A DNA stretch of 64,000 nt. Source: Paracidovorax oryzae ATCC 19882. Lineage in GTDB: Bacteria > Pseudomonadota > Gammaproteobacteria > Burkholderiales > Burkholderiaceae_C. Position numbers and translations under genes: made by a program. Under the pieces are notes generated by a model. That model worked only from the letters and a program-made list of their open reading frames with translations, did no database searches and was not told the DNA's origin. The stretch spans positions 62,001 to 126,000 of the forward strand of contig NZ_JMKU01000007.1 in assembly GCF_000687165.1 (NCBI RefSeq). Reading direction: 5' to 3'. Below are positions 40,599 through 49,860 of this stretch, in pieces (the stretch's first letter is position 1; each line of letters begins with the position of its first letter).

Positions 40599-41333
40599 TC
40601 AGGCGCACGCCGACGAGGTCGGGGAGGCCAGCAGTTGCTCGGATGTCTTGCCGAAGCGGCGCTCGCGCGCCCCGTAGGCGGCGATGGCCTGGTCCAGTGC
40701 TGCGCCGTCGAAATCAGGCCAGAGGCGGTCGCTGAAGTACAGCTCGGAATACGCGCACTGCCACAGCAGGAAATTGCTGATGCGCATCTCGCCGCCGGTG
40801 CGGATCACCAGGTCGGGATCCGGCACGTGGGCCAGGCCCATGGCGGTGTGGAGGCTTGCCTCGGTGATGGGCTCGCCGCGGGCCGCGAGCGCGGAGGCCG
40901 CCTGGGCGATGTCCCAGCGCCCACCGTAGTTGAAGCACACGTTCAGCACGAGGCGGTCATTGTGGGCAGTGGACGCCTCGGCCTGCGCCAGGCCGGCGCG
41001 GACCTTCTCGGACAGCGTGGACTTCTCGCCCACGAAATGCAGGCGCACGCCGTCCTTCTGCAGTTGCGGCACCTCGCGCGCGAGGGCCTTGGCCAGCAGG
41101 TCCATGAGGCCGGACACCTCCTCGGCGGGACGGTTCCAGTTCTCGGAGGAAAAGGCGAACACGGTCAGCACGGCCACGCCGCGCTCCACGCACTCGCGGG
41201 CGCAGCGCTTGAGCGACTCCACCCCCTGCTTGTGGCCGGCCAGCCGCGGCAGGAACCGGCGCGTGGCCCACCGGCCATTGCCATCCATGACGATGGCAAT
41301 GTGGTGGGGGATGGCAGGCGAGGCAGTGGACAT
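40599..41333 (-). CDS. uppS: Undecaprenyl pyrophosphate synthase
   Basis: Cis-prenyltransferase that builds the C55 lipid carrier for peptidoglycan and O-antigen. It has 244 residues. The catalytic motif is IAIVMDGNGRWA near residue 12, AFSSENWNRP near 70, and the RTGGEMRISNFLLWQ segment near 190. The start is ATG 41333 or ATG 41342; neither has a clear Shine-Dalgarno. Confidence 0.96.
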   Translation of the reverse strand: MSTASPAIPHHIAIVMDGNGRWATRRFLPRLAGHKQGVESLKRCARECVERGVAVLTVFAFSSENWNRPAEEVSGLMDLLAKALAREVPQLQKDGVRLHFVGEKSTLSEKVRAGLAQAEASTAHNDRLVLNVCFNYGGRWDIAQAASALAARGEPITEASLHTAMGLAHVPDPDLVIRTGGEMRISNFLLWQCAYSELYFSDRLWPDFDGAALDQAIAAYGARERRFGKTSEQLLASPTSSACA

Positions 41334-41367
41334 GGAAGGCATCGATCGAACCCGTGCAACGGGCCGA

Positions 41368-41928
41368 TCAGACCGCCATGATTTCCTGTTCCTTGGCGGC
41401 CACGAGCGCATCGACCTCGGCGATGTGCTTGTCGGTCACCTTCTGGATGTCGGCTTCGGCGCGCTTCTGCTCGTCCTCGGAGGCGAGCTTGTCCTTCACG
41501 AGCTTCTTGACCGATTCGTTGGCGTCGCGGCGCAGGTTGCGCACGGCCACCTTCGCGCTCTCGCCTTCGTTGCGCGCGAGCTTGGTCATCTCCTTGCGGC
41601 GCTCCTCGCTCATCGGCGGCATCGGCACGCGGATGAGGTCGCCCATGGAGGCGGGGTTCAGGCCCAGGTCGCTTTCGCGGATGGCCTTCTCGATCTTGGC
41701 GCCCATGCCCTTTTCCCAGGGCTGGACGCTGATGGTGCGCGCGTCGATCAGCGACACGTTCGCCACCTGCGAGAGCGGCACCATGGAGCCGTAGTACTCG
41801 ACCTGGACGGAGTCGAGCAGCGCCGGATTCGCACGGCCCGTGCGGATCTTGGCGAGGTTGTTCTTGAAGGCCACGATGGACTGGTCCATCTTGGCTTCGG
41901 TGTTTTTCTTGATGTCGGCAATCGTCAT
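41368..41928 (-). CDS. frr: Ribosome recycling factor
   Basis: Splits the post-termination ribosome together with EF-G. It has 186 residues and mimics the tRNA shape with a three-helix bundle. Conserved stretches include [12 protein letters not shown] near residue 28 and the [15 protein letters not shown] stretch near 105. It sits between pyrH and uppS as in most proteobacteria. Confidence 0.97.
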   Translation of the reverse strand: MTIADIKKNTEAKMDQSIVAFKNNLAKIRTGRANPALLDSVQVEYYGSMVPLSQVANVSLIDARTISVQPWEKGMGAKIEKAIRESDLGLNPASMGDLIRVPMPPMSEERRKEMTKLARNEGESAKVAVRNLRRDANESVKKLVKDKLASEDEQKRAEADIQKVTDKHIAEVDALVAAKEQEIMAV

Positions 41929-41996
41929 GTGTTCTCCTGTGCGCATCCGTCGCCCGGGGCAGCGCCAAGCCGCCGCGGGCGCGGTGCAGTCGGGCG

Positions 41997-42719
41997 TCAA
42001 GCGTACACCAGCGTTCCTTCGTCCTCGCCCATCACCACGCGCTTGAGCGCGCCGTGCTTCACGATCGAGAAGACGCGGATGGGCAGCTTCTGGTCGCGGC
42101 AGAGCGCGAACGCCGTGGCATCCATGATGCCCAGGTTGCGGGACATGGCCTCGTCGAAGGTGAGCTTGGTGTAGCGCGTCGCCGTCGGGTCCTTCTTGGG
42201 ATCGGCGGTGTACACGCCGTCCACCTTGGTCGCCTTGAGCACCACCTCGGCGCCGATCTCGGCGCCGCGCAGGGCCGCGGCGGTATCCGTCGTGAAGAAG
42301 GGGTTGCCGGTGCCGGCGGCGAACACCACGACCTTGCCCTCTTCCAGGTACTGCAGCGCCTTGGGCCGCACGTACGGCTCCACTACCTGCTCGATGCCGA
42401 TGGCCGACATCACGCGGGCGATGAGGCCCTGCTTGTCCATGGCGTCGGCGAGCGCGAGCGCGTTCATGACCGTGGCCAGCATGCCCATGTAGTCGGCGGT
42501 GGCGCGGTCCATGCCGACGGAGCCTCCCGCGACGCCGCGGAAGATGTTCCCGCCCCCGATCACCACCGCGACCTGCACGCCCATGCGCGTGACCTCGGCG
42601 ATCTCCTCGACCATCCGGACGATGGTGGCGCGGTTGATGCCGAAGGAGTCGTCACCCATGAGAGCCTCTCCAGACAACTTGAGCAGAATGCGCTTGTGGG
42701 CTGGAGCGGCGAGGGTCAT
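41997..42719 (-). CDS. pyrH: UMP kinase
   Basis: Phosphorylates UMP to UDP; hexameric enzyme of the amino acid kinase fold. It has 240 residues. The phosphate-binding motif [12 protein letters not shown] is near residue 11, [11 protein letters not shown] near 55, and [16 protein letters not shown] near 137. ATG 42719 is the conserved start. Spacing to tsf is 50 bases. Confidence 0.97.
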   Translation of the reverse strand: MTLAAPAHKRILLKLSGEALMGDDSFGINRATIVRMVEEIAEVTRMGVQVAVVIGGGNIFRGVAGGSVGMDRATADYMGMLATVMNALALADAMDKQGLIARVMSAIGIEQVVEPYVRPKALQYLEEGKVVVFAAGTGNPFFTTDTAAALRGAEIGAEVVLKATKVDGVYTADPKKDPTATRYTKLTFDEAMSRNLGIMDATAFALCRDQKLPIRVFSIVKHGALKRVVMGEDEGTLVYA

Positions 42720-42769
42720 GGGCGTTTCTCTTCGGGTGGTGGAATCGGGGGACTGTACGGAACCAGGGA

Positions 42770-43666
42770 TCAGGCTGCGGCCTTGGCGGCGGCCACTTGC
42801 GCGGCCACTTCCGCCGCGAAGTCGTCCACCTTCTTCTCGATGCCTTCGCCCACGACGTAGAGCGTGAAGCCCTTCACGGTGGTGTTGGCGGCCTTGAGCA
42901 TCTGGCCCACGGTCTGCTTGCCGTCGGCGGCCTTCACGAAGACCTGGTCGAACAGCGAGACTTCCTTGAGGTACTTCTGCACCGAGCCTTCGACCATCTT
43001 GGCAGCGATGTCGGCAGGCTTGCCGGATTCGGCAGCCTTGGCGGCAGCGACGGTGCGCTCCTTCTCGATCAGCTCGGCGGGCACGTCGGCGCTGGTCAGG
43101 GCCACGGGCTTCATGGCGGCGATGTGCATGGCGACGTCCTTGGCGGCGGTCTCGTCGCCGTCGAACTCCACCACCACGCCGATGCGGGTGCCGTGCAGGT
43201 AGGAAGCCAGCTTGGAACCCGAGAAGCGCTTGAAGCGGCGGAAGGACATGTTCTCGCCGATCTTGCCGATCAGGCCCTTGCGCACTTCTTCCAGCGTGGG
43301 GCCGAAGCTTTCCTGGCTGTAGGGCAGCGAGCCCAGGGCTTCCACATCGGCGGGGTTGTGCTTGGCGACCAGCTCGGCCGCGGCCTTGGCCAGGGCGATG
43401 AAGCTGTCGTTCTTGCTCACGAAGTCGGTTTCGCTGTTCACTTCGATCAGGGCGCCGGTCGTGCCCTCGATGAAGCTGGCGACCACGCCTTCGGCGGTGA
43501 TGCGGGCGGCAGCCTTGCCAGCCTTGGTGCCCAGCTTGACGCGCAGCAGTTCCTCGGCCTTGGCCAGGTCGCCGTCGGCTTCCGTCAGCGCCTTCTTGCA
43601 CTCCATCATGGGAGCGTCGGTCTTTGCGCGCAGTTCGGCAACCATGCTAGCGGTAATTGCAGCCAT
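42770..43666 (-). CDS. tsf: Translation elongation factor Ts
   Basis: Nucleotide exchange factor for EF-Tu. It has 298 residues. The family signatures are [16 protein letters not shown] at residues 13-28 and [12 protein letters not shown] near 75. GGAG lies 8-9 bases before ATG 43666. A terminator-like hairpin stands between rpsB and this gene and may reduce tsf expression relative to rpsB. Confidence 0.97.
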   Translation of the reverse strand: MAAITASMVAELRAKTDAPMMECKKALTEADGDLAKAEELLRVKLGTKAGKAAARITAEGVVASFIEGTTGALIEVNSETDFVSKNDSFIALAKAAAELVAKHNPADVEALGSLPYSQESFGPTLEEVRKGLIGKIGENMSFRRFKRFSGSKLASYLHGTRIGVVVEFDGDETAAKDVAMHIAAMKPVALTSADVPAELIEKERTVAAAKAAESGKPADIAAKMVEGSVQKYLKEVSLFDQVFVKAADGKQTVGQMLKAANTTVKGFTLYVVGEGIEKKVDDFAAEVAAQVAAAKAAA

Positions 43667-43708
43667 CGGTAATTCTCCAGATTTCAGTTCGTTACAGGAT
43701 TCAAGGCT

Positions 43709-43738
43709 AAAAAAAAGGGGGCTAACCAGGAGCCCCTC
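43709..43738 (-). terminator. Intergenic terminator/attenuator between rpsB and tsf
   Basis: On the minus strand GGGGCT and AGCCCC form a 6-bp stem around CCTGGTT, followed by C and eight Ts. It lies 32 bases after the rpsB stop and 42 before tsf, so it probably sets the ratio of S2 to EF-Ts by partial termination. Confidence 0.75.
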
Positions 43739-43770
43739 TTTCATTCGCGACAGGTCGCGCGGCCGGGCCT

Positions 43771-44523
43771 TCAGGCAGCGGATTCTTCCACTTCGACGAA
43801 TTCGTCCGAGCCTTCGGGAGCGGCGGCCTTGACCACGTCGTTCACGGCGTTGGCACGGCCTTCGATGATCGCGTCGGCGATGCCGCGGGCGTACAGCGCC
43901 ACGGCCTTGGCCGAGTCGTCGTTGCCGGGGATCACGTAGTCGATGCCTTCAGGGGAGTGGTTGGAGTCCACCACGCCGATCAGGGGGATGCCCAGCTTCT
44001 TGGCTTCGGCGACGGCGATCTTGTGGAAGCCCACGTCGATGATGAAGATGGCGTCCGGCAGGGCATTCATGTCCTGGATGCCGCCGATGTCCTTCTCGAG
44101 CTTCTCGATCTCGCGGGTGAACGTCAGCTGTTCCTTCTTGCTCATGGACTCCAGGCCGGCTTCCTGCTGGGCCTTCATGTCCTTCAGGCGCTTGATGGAG
44201 GTCTTGACGGTCTTGAAGTTGGTGAGCATGCCACCCAGCCAGCGCTGGTCGACGTAGGGCACGCCGGCGCGCTGCGCCTCGGAGGCCAGGATCTCGCGGG
44301 CCTGGCGCTTCGTGCCGACCATCAGGATGGTGCCGCGGTTGGCGGTGAGCTGCTTGGCGAACTTCTGCGCCTCCTGGAACATCGGCAGCGACTTTTCCAG
44401 GTTGATGATGTGGATCTTGTTGCGATGGCCGAAGATGAACGGGGCCATCTTGGGGTTCCAGAAGCGGGTTTGGTGGCCGAAGTGGACACCGGCTTCCAGC
44501 ATTTCGCGCATGGTGACGGACAT
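43771..44523 (-). CDS. rpsB: 30S ribosomal protein S2
   Basis: Ribosomal protein of the small subunit, 250 residues. It begins [26 protein letters not shown]-like sequence, the S2 signature 1 region, and contains [24 protein letters not shown]-type signature 2 near residue 190. The Shine-Dalgarno is GGAG eight bases before the ATG at 44523. It is the first gene of the 15-kb minus-strand run. Confidence 0.97.
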   Translation of the reverse strand: MSVTMREMLEAGVHFGHQTRFWNPKMAPFIFGHRNKIHIINLEKSLPMFQEAQKFAKQLTANRGTILMVGTKRQAREILASEAQRAGVPYVDQRWLGGMLTNFKTVKTSIKRLKDMKAQQEAGLESMSKKEQLTFTREIEKLEKDIGGIQDMNALPDAIFIIDVGFHKIAVAEAKKLGIPLIGVVDSNHSPEGIDYVIPGNDDSAKAVALYARGIADAIIEGRANAVNDVVKAAAPEGSDEFVEVEESAA

Positions 44524-44670
44524 GGGTATTCTCCAAAGGTTGGGTCTAAAATCCGGCCCCGCTAACCGCCCGGCAGCGATCGAAATATCGAATCGACCGG
44601 GGCGGCACCTTGATAGGGCCGGTTCGCATTTGCGTTGGCTTGAATGTTCCGCCGCTGCTGACGCCACCTG

Positions 44671-44688
44671 AAAAAAGAGGCGCCCCTC
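44671..44688 (-). terminator. Hairpin with U-run in the rpsB leader
   Basis: On the minus strand GAGG and CCTC close over GGCG, followed directly by six Ts. The stem is short but GC-rich. It lies about 150 bases before rpsB and within 30 bases of the predicted transcription start, so it may be a weak attenuator. Confidence 0.4.
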
Positions 44689-44704
44689 ACAGCAAAACCC
44701 CGAG

Positions 44705-44713
44705 ATTCTAGCA
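44705..44713 (-). promoter_or_regulatory. Extended -10 promoter upstream of rpsB
   Basis: Read on the minus strand TGCTAGAAT gives an extended -10 (TGN before TAGAAT). No good -35 is present, which is usual for extended -10 promoters. It is the best promoter candidate for the rpsB operon in this interval. Confidence 0.5.
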
Positions 44714-44833
44714 TACCGGGTCGCATGCACCTCCCGCCGCCGCTCCCCCGCCGCGGGCTGCGGCGCCCCGCGGCCCTCCCAGAACCCCAGAAGCGGGTCC
44801 GCCCCGGCACACCGGAGGCGGCCCCCACCCACC

Positions 44834-46081
44834 ATGCACATCGCCATCGTCGGTGCCGGAATCGTCGGCACCGCCACCGCTTATGAACTGGCCTGCGACG
44901 GTCATGCCGTCACCGTCTTCGAGCAGCGCGGCGCCGCCGCCGAGGAGGCCAGTTTCGCCAATGCAGGCCTGCTCGCTCCCGCGCCCCTGATTCCCTGGGC
45001 ATCGCCGGCCATCGGCGGCCCCGCACGGCAGAGGCTCCTGGGCCGGCACGCCGCCGTCCGCCTGGCCCAGGGAGCCGGGCTCGCCGACCTGCGCTGGCTG
45101 TGGCGGCGGCGCAGGTCGGCGCGCGGTGGCATGGCCGAGGCCTCCATCGCGGCGCTGGCCCGGTTCGGGCACTACAGCCACATCCGCATGCGGCAGGTGG
45201 CGCAGGCCCTGGAGCTGGATCCGGAGAGCAGCCGCGGCGTGCTGGTACTGCTGCGCGCACCCGCCGACCTGGACCGCGTGCAGCCGGCCGCCCGCATCCT
45301 GCGGGACACCGGGCTGAACGTGCTCGACGTGGATGCCGACACCGCCCGCCTGATCGAACCCGGGCTGGCCTCGGACAGCGAACTGGCGGGTGCGCTGCAC
45401 CTGCCGGACGGCGAATCCGGCAATTGCCGCCTCTTCGCCCAGATGCTGCGCTACGCGGCCCAGGAGCGCGGCGTGCAGTTCCTGTTCCAGTCGCGCGTGG
45501 AGGCGCTGCAGGGCGGCCCGGCCGGCGTGCGTCTGGCCGGCGAACGCGACGCGCGCCGGTTCGACGCGGTCGTGGTGTGCGCGGGCGTGTCGGCCGCCGC
45601 CCTGCTGCGGGGCACGGGTACCGCGATGCCGCTGGCGGCGCTGCACGGCTACACCCTGAGCGCGCCCGTGCGCGAGGACACCCATGCCCCGCAGGGCACG
45701 GTGATCGACCCGCTGCACCGCATCACCGTCACCCGGCAGGGACAGCGGGTGCGGGTGGCCGGCGGCGCGGAACTGGGCCCCGGCAGCGGCGCGCCGCACG
45801 CCCCCACCCTGCAGACGCTCTACAACGCAGCCTCGGGCTGGTTCCCCGGCGGCGCGCAGTGGTCATCGCCTCAGGTGCAGACCTGGCGCGGGGCGCGGCC
45901 CATGCTTCCGGATGGCCTGCCGGTGGTGGGCGCCGCCGGCGTGCCGGGCGTGTGGATCAACGCCGGGCACGGCGCGTGCGGCTGGGCCCTGGCCTGCGGC
46001 AGCGCCCGCGCGGTGGCCGACCTGGTCGCCCAGCGGGTGCCGGAAACGGACCTGCAGCCCTTCGGGCTGCGCAGGTTCTGA
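44834..46081 (+). CDS. FAD-dependent D-amino-acid dehydrogenase-like oxidoreductase
   Basis: A 415-residue DAO-family flavoprotein like the DadA small subunit. An N-terminal dinucleotide motif ([17 protein letters not shown]) is followed by the [12 protein letters not shown] segment typical of DadA-like proteins, and a C-terminal FAD contact ([16 protein letters not shown]) closes the fold. DadA oxidises D-amino acids to keto acids at the membrane and passes electrons to the respiratory chain. There is no alanine racemase next to it, so the substrate may differ. The NAD(P)HX repair gene follows 59 bases later. Confidence 0.87.
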   Translation: MHIAIVGAGIVGTATAYELACDGHAVTVFEQRGAAAEEASFANAGLLAPAPLIPWASPAIGGPARQRLLGRHAAVRLAQGAGLADLRWLWRRRRSARGGMAEASIAALARFGHYSHIRMRQVAQALELDPESSRGVLVLLRAPADLDRVQPAARILRDTGLNVLDVDADTARLIEPGLASDSELAGALHLPDGESGNCRLFAQMLRYAAQERGVQFLFQSRVEALQGGPAGVRLAGERDARRFDAVVVCAGVSAAALLRGTGTAMPLAALHGYTLSAPVREDTHAPQGTVIDPLHRITVTRQGQRVRVAGGAELGPGSGAPHAPTLQTLYNAASGWFPGGAQWSSPQVQTWRGARPMLPDGLPVVGAAGVPGVWINAGHGACGWALACGSARAVADLVAQRVPETDLQPFGLRRF

Positions 46082-46140
46082 CCGGAGCGGCACGGGCCGC
46101 GGAGCGGTCCACAATGGGTTTCCGAAGGAAGGCCTGCCGC

Positions 46141-47685
46141 ATGTCCATGATCCGCATCGAACCCGACCGCCCCCATCCGCTGTTCGACGTTCCGACGACC
46201 CGCCGCATCGAGCAGGCCGCGCTGCGATCGCTGCCGGCCGGCACGCTGATGGAGCGCGCGGGGCTGGCGGTGGCGCGCCTGGCCCAGGCGGTGGCGCCGC
46301 ATGCGCGGCAGGTGTGGATCGCCTGCGGCAGTGGCAACAACGGCGGCGACGGGCTCGAGGCGGCGGCGCAGCTGGCGCTGCGCGGCGTGCGGGTGCAGGT
46401 GACCTGGCTGGGCCGGCCCGACGCCGCCCCCGCCGACGCACGCCGGGCCTGGGAACGCGCCCGGGGCGCGCAAGTGCCCTTCGTCGAACGCGCCCCCGCG
46501 GATCTCGGGCCGGACGACCTGTGCATCGATGCCCTGCTGGGCATCGGGGCCACGGCCCGCTCCGGTGCGCCCTCGCCGGAACTGGTCGCGCTGCTGCGCG
46601 CGCTGCACGACAGCCGCGCCCCCCTCCTCTGCGTGGACGGCCCCTCGGGTCTGCAGGCCGATACGGGCCAATACCTTCCCGGCCTCGCGCCGCCGGGGCA
46701 CACGCCCCCAGGCATGCGGCACACGCTGGGGCTGCTGACCCTCAAGCCCGGGTGGTTCACCGGCCAGGGCCGGGATGCCGCGGGCACCGTCTGGCAGGAC
46801 GATCTGGAAGTGGATGCATCGGCCGAGCCCCCGTCGGCGTGGCTGGCAGGACCCGGCGTGCCCGTGCGGCGGGCGCATGCGTCCCACAAGGGCAGCTACG
46901 GCGACGTGGCGGTGGTGGGCGGCGAGGCTATCGCGTCCCGGGGCCAGGGCATGACCGGGGCCGCGCTGCTGGCGTCCTCCGCCGCGCTGCATGGCGGCGC
47001 GGGGCGGGTGGTGGTGGCGCTGCTGGACGCCAGCGGGAAGGACACCCTGCCCGTGGACCCGCAACAGCCGGAATGCATGCTGCGCCGCTTCGACGCCCTT
47101 GAACTGGACCGGGCCACCGTGGTCTGCGGCTGCGGCGGTGGCGAGGCCGTGCGGCACGTACTGCCGCGCGTGCTGGCCGAGGCCCCCCGGCTGGTGCTGG
47201 ACGCGGACGGGCTGAACGCCGTGGCCCGCGACAGCACCCTGGCGGAGCAACTGCGCGGGCGCGCCCTGCGCCATGGCCCGCTGCCCACCGTGCTCACGCC
47301 CCATCCCCTGGAAGCCGCGCGGCTGCTGGGCAGCGATACGGCCGCCGTGCAGGCCGACCGGCTGGGTGCGGCCCGTGCACTGGCCGAGCGCTTCCACTGC
47401 GCCGTCGTGCTCAAGGGCTCCGGCAGCGTGGTGGCCGCGCCGGGCCGGCCGGTGCACATCAATCCCACGGGCAACGGACGCCTGGCCACGGGGGGCACCG
47501 GAGACGTGCTGGCGGGATTCCTGGGTGCCCTGTGGGCGGGCCGGCCCGAAGGCGAGGATTCAGCGTTCGAGGCGGCCACCGCGGCCTGTCATGCCCATGG
47601 GAGGGCGGCCGACCAATGGCCGCCGGGCAGTACGCTGACCGCTTCCGCCCTCGCTCGCCGGCTGGCCCCGGCGGTGGGCGAATAA
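46141..47685 (+). CDS. nnr: Bifunctional NAD(P)H-hydrate epimerase / ADP-dependent dehydratase
   Basis: Repairs hydrated, inactive NADH and NADPH. It has 514 residues. An N-terminal YjeF epimerase domain spans about residues 15-215, with GSGNNGGDGLEAAAQLA near 63. A C-terminal ribokinase-like dehydratase domain spans about 235-510, with SHKGSYGDVAVVGG near 248 and the catalytic GTGDVLAGFLGALW near 452. ATG 46141 has AAGGAAGG nine bases upstream; ATG 46114 and ATG 46147 are alternatives. In a DadA-like/nnr pair the shared theme is redox cofactors. Confidence 0.94.
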   Translation: MSMIRIEPDRPHPLFDVPTTRRIEQAALRSLPAGTLMERAGLAVARLAQAVAPHARQVWIACGSGNNGGDGLEAAAQLALRGVRVQVTWLGRPDAAPADARRAWERARGAQVPFVERAPADLGPDDLCIDALLGIGATARSGAPSPELVALLRALHDSRAPLLCVDGPSGLQADTGQYLPGLAPPGHTPPGMRHTLGLLTLKPGWFTGQGRDAAGTVWQDDLEVDASAEPPSAWLAGPGVPVRRAHASHKGSYGDVAVVGGEAIASRGQGMTGAALLASSAALHGGAGRVVVALLDASGKDTLPVDPQQPECMLRRFDALELDRATVVCGCGGGEAVRHVLPRVLAEAPRLVLDADGLNAVARDSTLAEQLRGRALRHGPLPTVLTPHPLEAARLLGSDTAAVQADRLGAARALAERFHCAVVLKGSGSVVAAPGRPVHINPTGNGRLATGGTGDVLAGFLGALWAGRPEGEDSAFEAATAACHAHGRAADQWPPGSTLTASALARRLAPAVGE

Positions 47686-47743
47686 CCCGGCCGTCCTACA
47701 AGACATCCCGCACGGCGAAACCAAGGGTAACTCCCGTTGCAGC

Positions 47744-47763
47744 ACACGTCCGCGAGGACGTGT
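47744..47763. repeat. Inverted repeat upstream of the small ORF
   Basis: ACACGTCC and GGACGTGT form a perfect 8-bp stem with a GCGA loop. No U-run follows, so it is a structure or operator rather than a plain terminator of nnr. Confidence 0.7.
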
Positions 47764-47791
47764 CCGACAGACGCGGGCGGCAGGCCGGCAT

Positions 47792-47817
47792 GTAATGCAT
47801 CCAGCACCACGCATTAC
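47792..47817. repeat. Second inverted repeat upstream of the small ORF
   Basis: GTAATGC and GCATTAC form a perfect 7-bp stem with a 12-base loop, ending 36 bases before the small gene. It probably lies in its leader or operator. Confidence 0.65.
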
Positions 47818-47853
47818 TCGCCCACCCACCGATCCCCATCCAAGGAGACTGCC

Positions 47854-48039
47854 ATGCAACGCAACCGCTACACCGGCCCCCGCGCGTTCATCGCGTTCAC
47901 CACCACGGTATTGCTGGCGGTGGCCGCCACGGCGATGAACCTCGTACCGGACGAAGCCGTCCAGGCGGCGGATTCCCTTGTGCGCATCCCGCAGGATCTG
48001 GAGCAGTTCCTGCCGGGTGATCCGATTTCCTCGCCCTGA
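47854..48039 (+). CDS. Small membrane-anchored or exported protein, unknown function
   Basis: A 61-residue frame with an excellent ribosome site (AAGGAG, seven bases before the ATG). Basic residues at the N-terminus are followed by one hydrophobic segment (about residues 11-31, FIAFTTTVLLAVAATAM). A short polar, acidic, Pro-containing tail ends in DPISSP. The layout is that of a signal-anchor or secreted small protein. I do not recognise a family. Two hairpins precede it and a strong hairpin follows it, so it appears to be an independent unit. Confidence 0.7.
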   Translation: MQRNRYTGPRAFIAFTTTVLLAVAATAMNLVPDEAVQAADSLVRIPQDLEQFLPGDPISSP

Positions 48040-48069
48040 GCGAGGCGGCGGGCGCCACCCGCACCGTTC

Positions 48070-48093
48070 CGGCTCCCGGCTGAACGGGAGCCG
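48070..48093. terminator. Strong hairpin between convergent genes
   Basis: CGGCTCCCG and CGGGAGCCG form a perfect 9-bp stem with a 6-base loop, between the stop of the small gene and the stop of the lipoprotein gene. There is no U-tract on either strand, so termination here would rely on the hairpin alone. Confidence 0.6.
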
Positions 48094-48105
48094 TCGGGCA
48101 GCGGC

Positions 48106-48819
48106 TTACCGCGCTCCTCCGGCGCCTCCCTGTTCGAGCACATCCAGCCTCTGCCTCATTTGCTCCGCCCGCCGGGCATCGCCCGCCGCCCGGGCGTCCT
48201 GCTCGGCCAGCAGCAGCCAGGCCATCAGCGGCCTGCGCCAGCCCTGTGACGACGCAGCATCGATGGCATCTCGCGACACATCCGGACCGCCCTGCCCCTG
48301 ACCATGCAATACCGCGGCGGCCAGCAGCCGGGCCAGCGGATCCTCCACCCCGGCCAGCGCCGAAGCTCCGCCGGCCAGCACGGCCCGCTGGGCCGGTGGC
48401 AGAAGCTCCCCCTCCGCCCCTCCTGCACGGCCTTCAAGATAGTCCGCATACGCACGCTCGGCCGCGGCCGCGCCGTCACGCAGAGGCGCGAAATCGGGGC
48501 ATCCCACCTGCGCCAGGCTGGCGACCCGCGTGGCGCACTCCAGCAGCACGACCCGGGCCAGCAAGTCGGGCCGCGCGGTGCGGGCCGTTTCTTCCCGGGC
48601 GCGCCGCCATTCCTGTGCAGCCACGCGGTCATTGCCGGACAGGTAGGCCTGCGTGGCCCGGTCGGCGGCGCCACGGGCGTTCATTTCCCATTCGGGCGCA
48701 GGGGGGCGCTGGGCGCAGCCGGCGGACAGCGCGGCAGCCAGCACGGCGGACAGCAACGCGCTGGAACGCCGGGGAAGCCGGGGCCGGCCAGGCCGGGGGA
48801 ACATGGGTACAGGGCTCAT
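48106..48819 (-). CDS. Predicted lipoprotein of an MCE operon, unknown function
   Basis: A 237-residue protein with a type II signal peptide. A basic start (RPGRPRLPRRSS) leads to a hydrophobic stretch and the lipobox LSAGC at about residue 37. The mature part is helical and Ala/Arg-rich with two further cysteines. ATG 48819 overlaps the stop of the MlaD-like gene by four bases, so it is coupled to the MCE transporter. It does not show the usual PqiC/ABC-auxiliary motif and I do not recognise its family. It probably works as the periplasmic or outer-membrane part of the lipid transporter. Confidence 0.75.
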   Translation of the reverse strand: MSPVPMFPRPGRPRLPRRSSALLSAVLAAALSAGCAQRPPAPEWEMNARGAADRATQAYLSGNDRVAAQEWRRAREETARTARPDLLARVVLLECATRVASLAQVGCPDFAPLRDGAAAAERAYADYLEGRAGGAEGELLPPAQRAVLAGGASALAGVEDPLARLLAAAVLHGQGQGGPDVSRDAIDAASSQGWRRPLMAWLLLAEQDARAAGDARRAEQMRQRLDVLEQGGAGGAR

Positions 48820-49829
48820 GGCAGCTGGATCCGGGTGTCGCGCGCGAAGGGCCATTTGCGCTGGATCTCGTTGACCAGGCTCTCGACCTTGCGCAGGTTG
48901 CTTTCCACATCGGCGCGCAGGGCACCGAGGTCGGTGGTGGCCTCGCGGGCGTTGGCCCCGATGGCCTGGGCTTCGGCCAGGACCGCATCCACCTTGGCCA
49001 GGCTCTGGCGCGTGTCCGCGAGCAGGCCGTTGAGCTGCACCACGGTGGCGCGCACATCGGTCACCAGGCCCGCCTCGCCGGCCGTGCCGAACACCTGCCG
49101 GTCCGCCTTGGCGGCCATGCCGTCGATGCGCGCCAGCAGCTGGTTGGTGCGGTCGAGCGTGGTGGCGATCTTGCGCGCCTCGGCGTCGCTGCCCATCAGC
49201 ACGCCGAGGGCGCCGCCGGGCGCGTTCAGCCGCTCGGTGAGGGTGCGCACATTGGCCAGCGTGCCGCCCAGCGCGGCGTCCTGCGCGGTGAGGGCCTGCA
49301 GGTTGGAGAGCAGTTCGCGCGCAGCCGACATGAGTTGCGGGATCTCGGCCGTGGCATCGCCGCGCAGCACCGGCCGCACCGCCCCGTCGGGCAGCGGCGG
49401 ATCGGTCAGGATGCCGCTGTAGGCCTTGATGGTGGTGCCGCCCACGATGCCGCGCACCAGCGTGAACACGCTGGATTCCCGCAGCCAGTGCGCGTCCTTG
49501 CGCGGCACGTCGATCAGGATGCGCACATCGCCGTCTTCGGCCAGTTCGGTACTGCGCACCCGGCCGATGGGGAAGCCCGAGAACGTCATGTCCATGCCGG
49601 CGACCACGCCCTCGGAGTCTTCGGCGGTGAGCACCAGTTGCTGCGTGGGCTCGAACACGCCGCGCGCGTAGAGCAGGTACAGGCCGGAGCCGATGATCAG
49701 CACCAGGGTGAAGAGCAGCAGGGCAGCGGCCTTGCGTTCCAGGTGGGCCACGGGGCGCAGCAGCGCCTCGGCGGGCTCGGAAGCGGGCGGGCCGGCGGGG
49801 GGCGGCGGCGGGGATGGTTGGTCTTTCAT
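48816..49829 (-). CDS. MCE-domain substrate-binding protein (MlaD-like)
   Basis: A 337-residue inner-membrane-anchored periplasmic protein. A Pro-rich cytoplasmic start is followed by one transmembrane helix at about residues 34-54 (AALLLFTLVLIIGSGLYLL). An MCE domain follows at about 60-160 (GVVAGMDMTFSGFPIGRV), then a helical C-terminal region. MCE proteins form hexameric rings that shuttle lipids between membranes. The permease gene lies 31 bases upstream and the lipoprotein gene overlaps downstream. Confidence 0.9.
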   Translation of the reverse strand: MKDQPSPPPPPAGPPASEPAEALLRPVAHLERKAAALLLFTLVLIIGSGLYLLYARGVFEPTQQLVLTAEDSEGVVAGMDMTFSGFPIGRVRSTELAEDGDVRILIDVPRKDAHWLRESSVFTLVRGIVGGTTIKAYSGILTDPPLPDGAVRPVLRGDATAEIPQLMSAARELLSNLQALTAQDAALGGTLANVRTLTERLNAPGGALGVLMGSDAEARKIATTLDRTNQLLARIDGMAAKADRQVFGTAGEAGLVTDVRATVVQLNGLLADTRQSLAKVDAVLAEAQAIGANAREATTDLGALRADVESNLRKVESLVNEIQRKWPFARDTRIQLP

Positions 49830-49860
49830 CGGAGGCGGTCCGGGACAGCGTGAATCAGTA

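Larger units (their letters stand above)
44524..44833. other. Divergent intergenic region between rpsB and the D-amino-acid-dehydrogenase-like gene
   Basis: These 310 bases contain no gene that I can support. They hold the rpsB promoter and untranslated leader on the minus strand, with a short hairpin plus U-run just after the predicted start of transcription. The right part is very C-rich and should hold the promoter of the plus-strand gene at 44834; no convincing -35/-10 is visible there. Confidence 0.7.
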
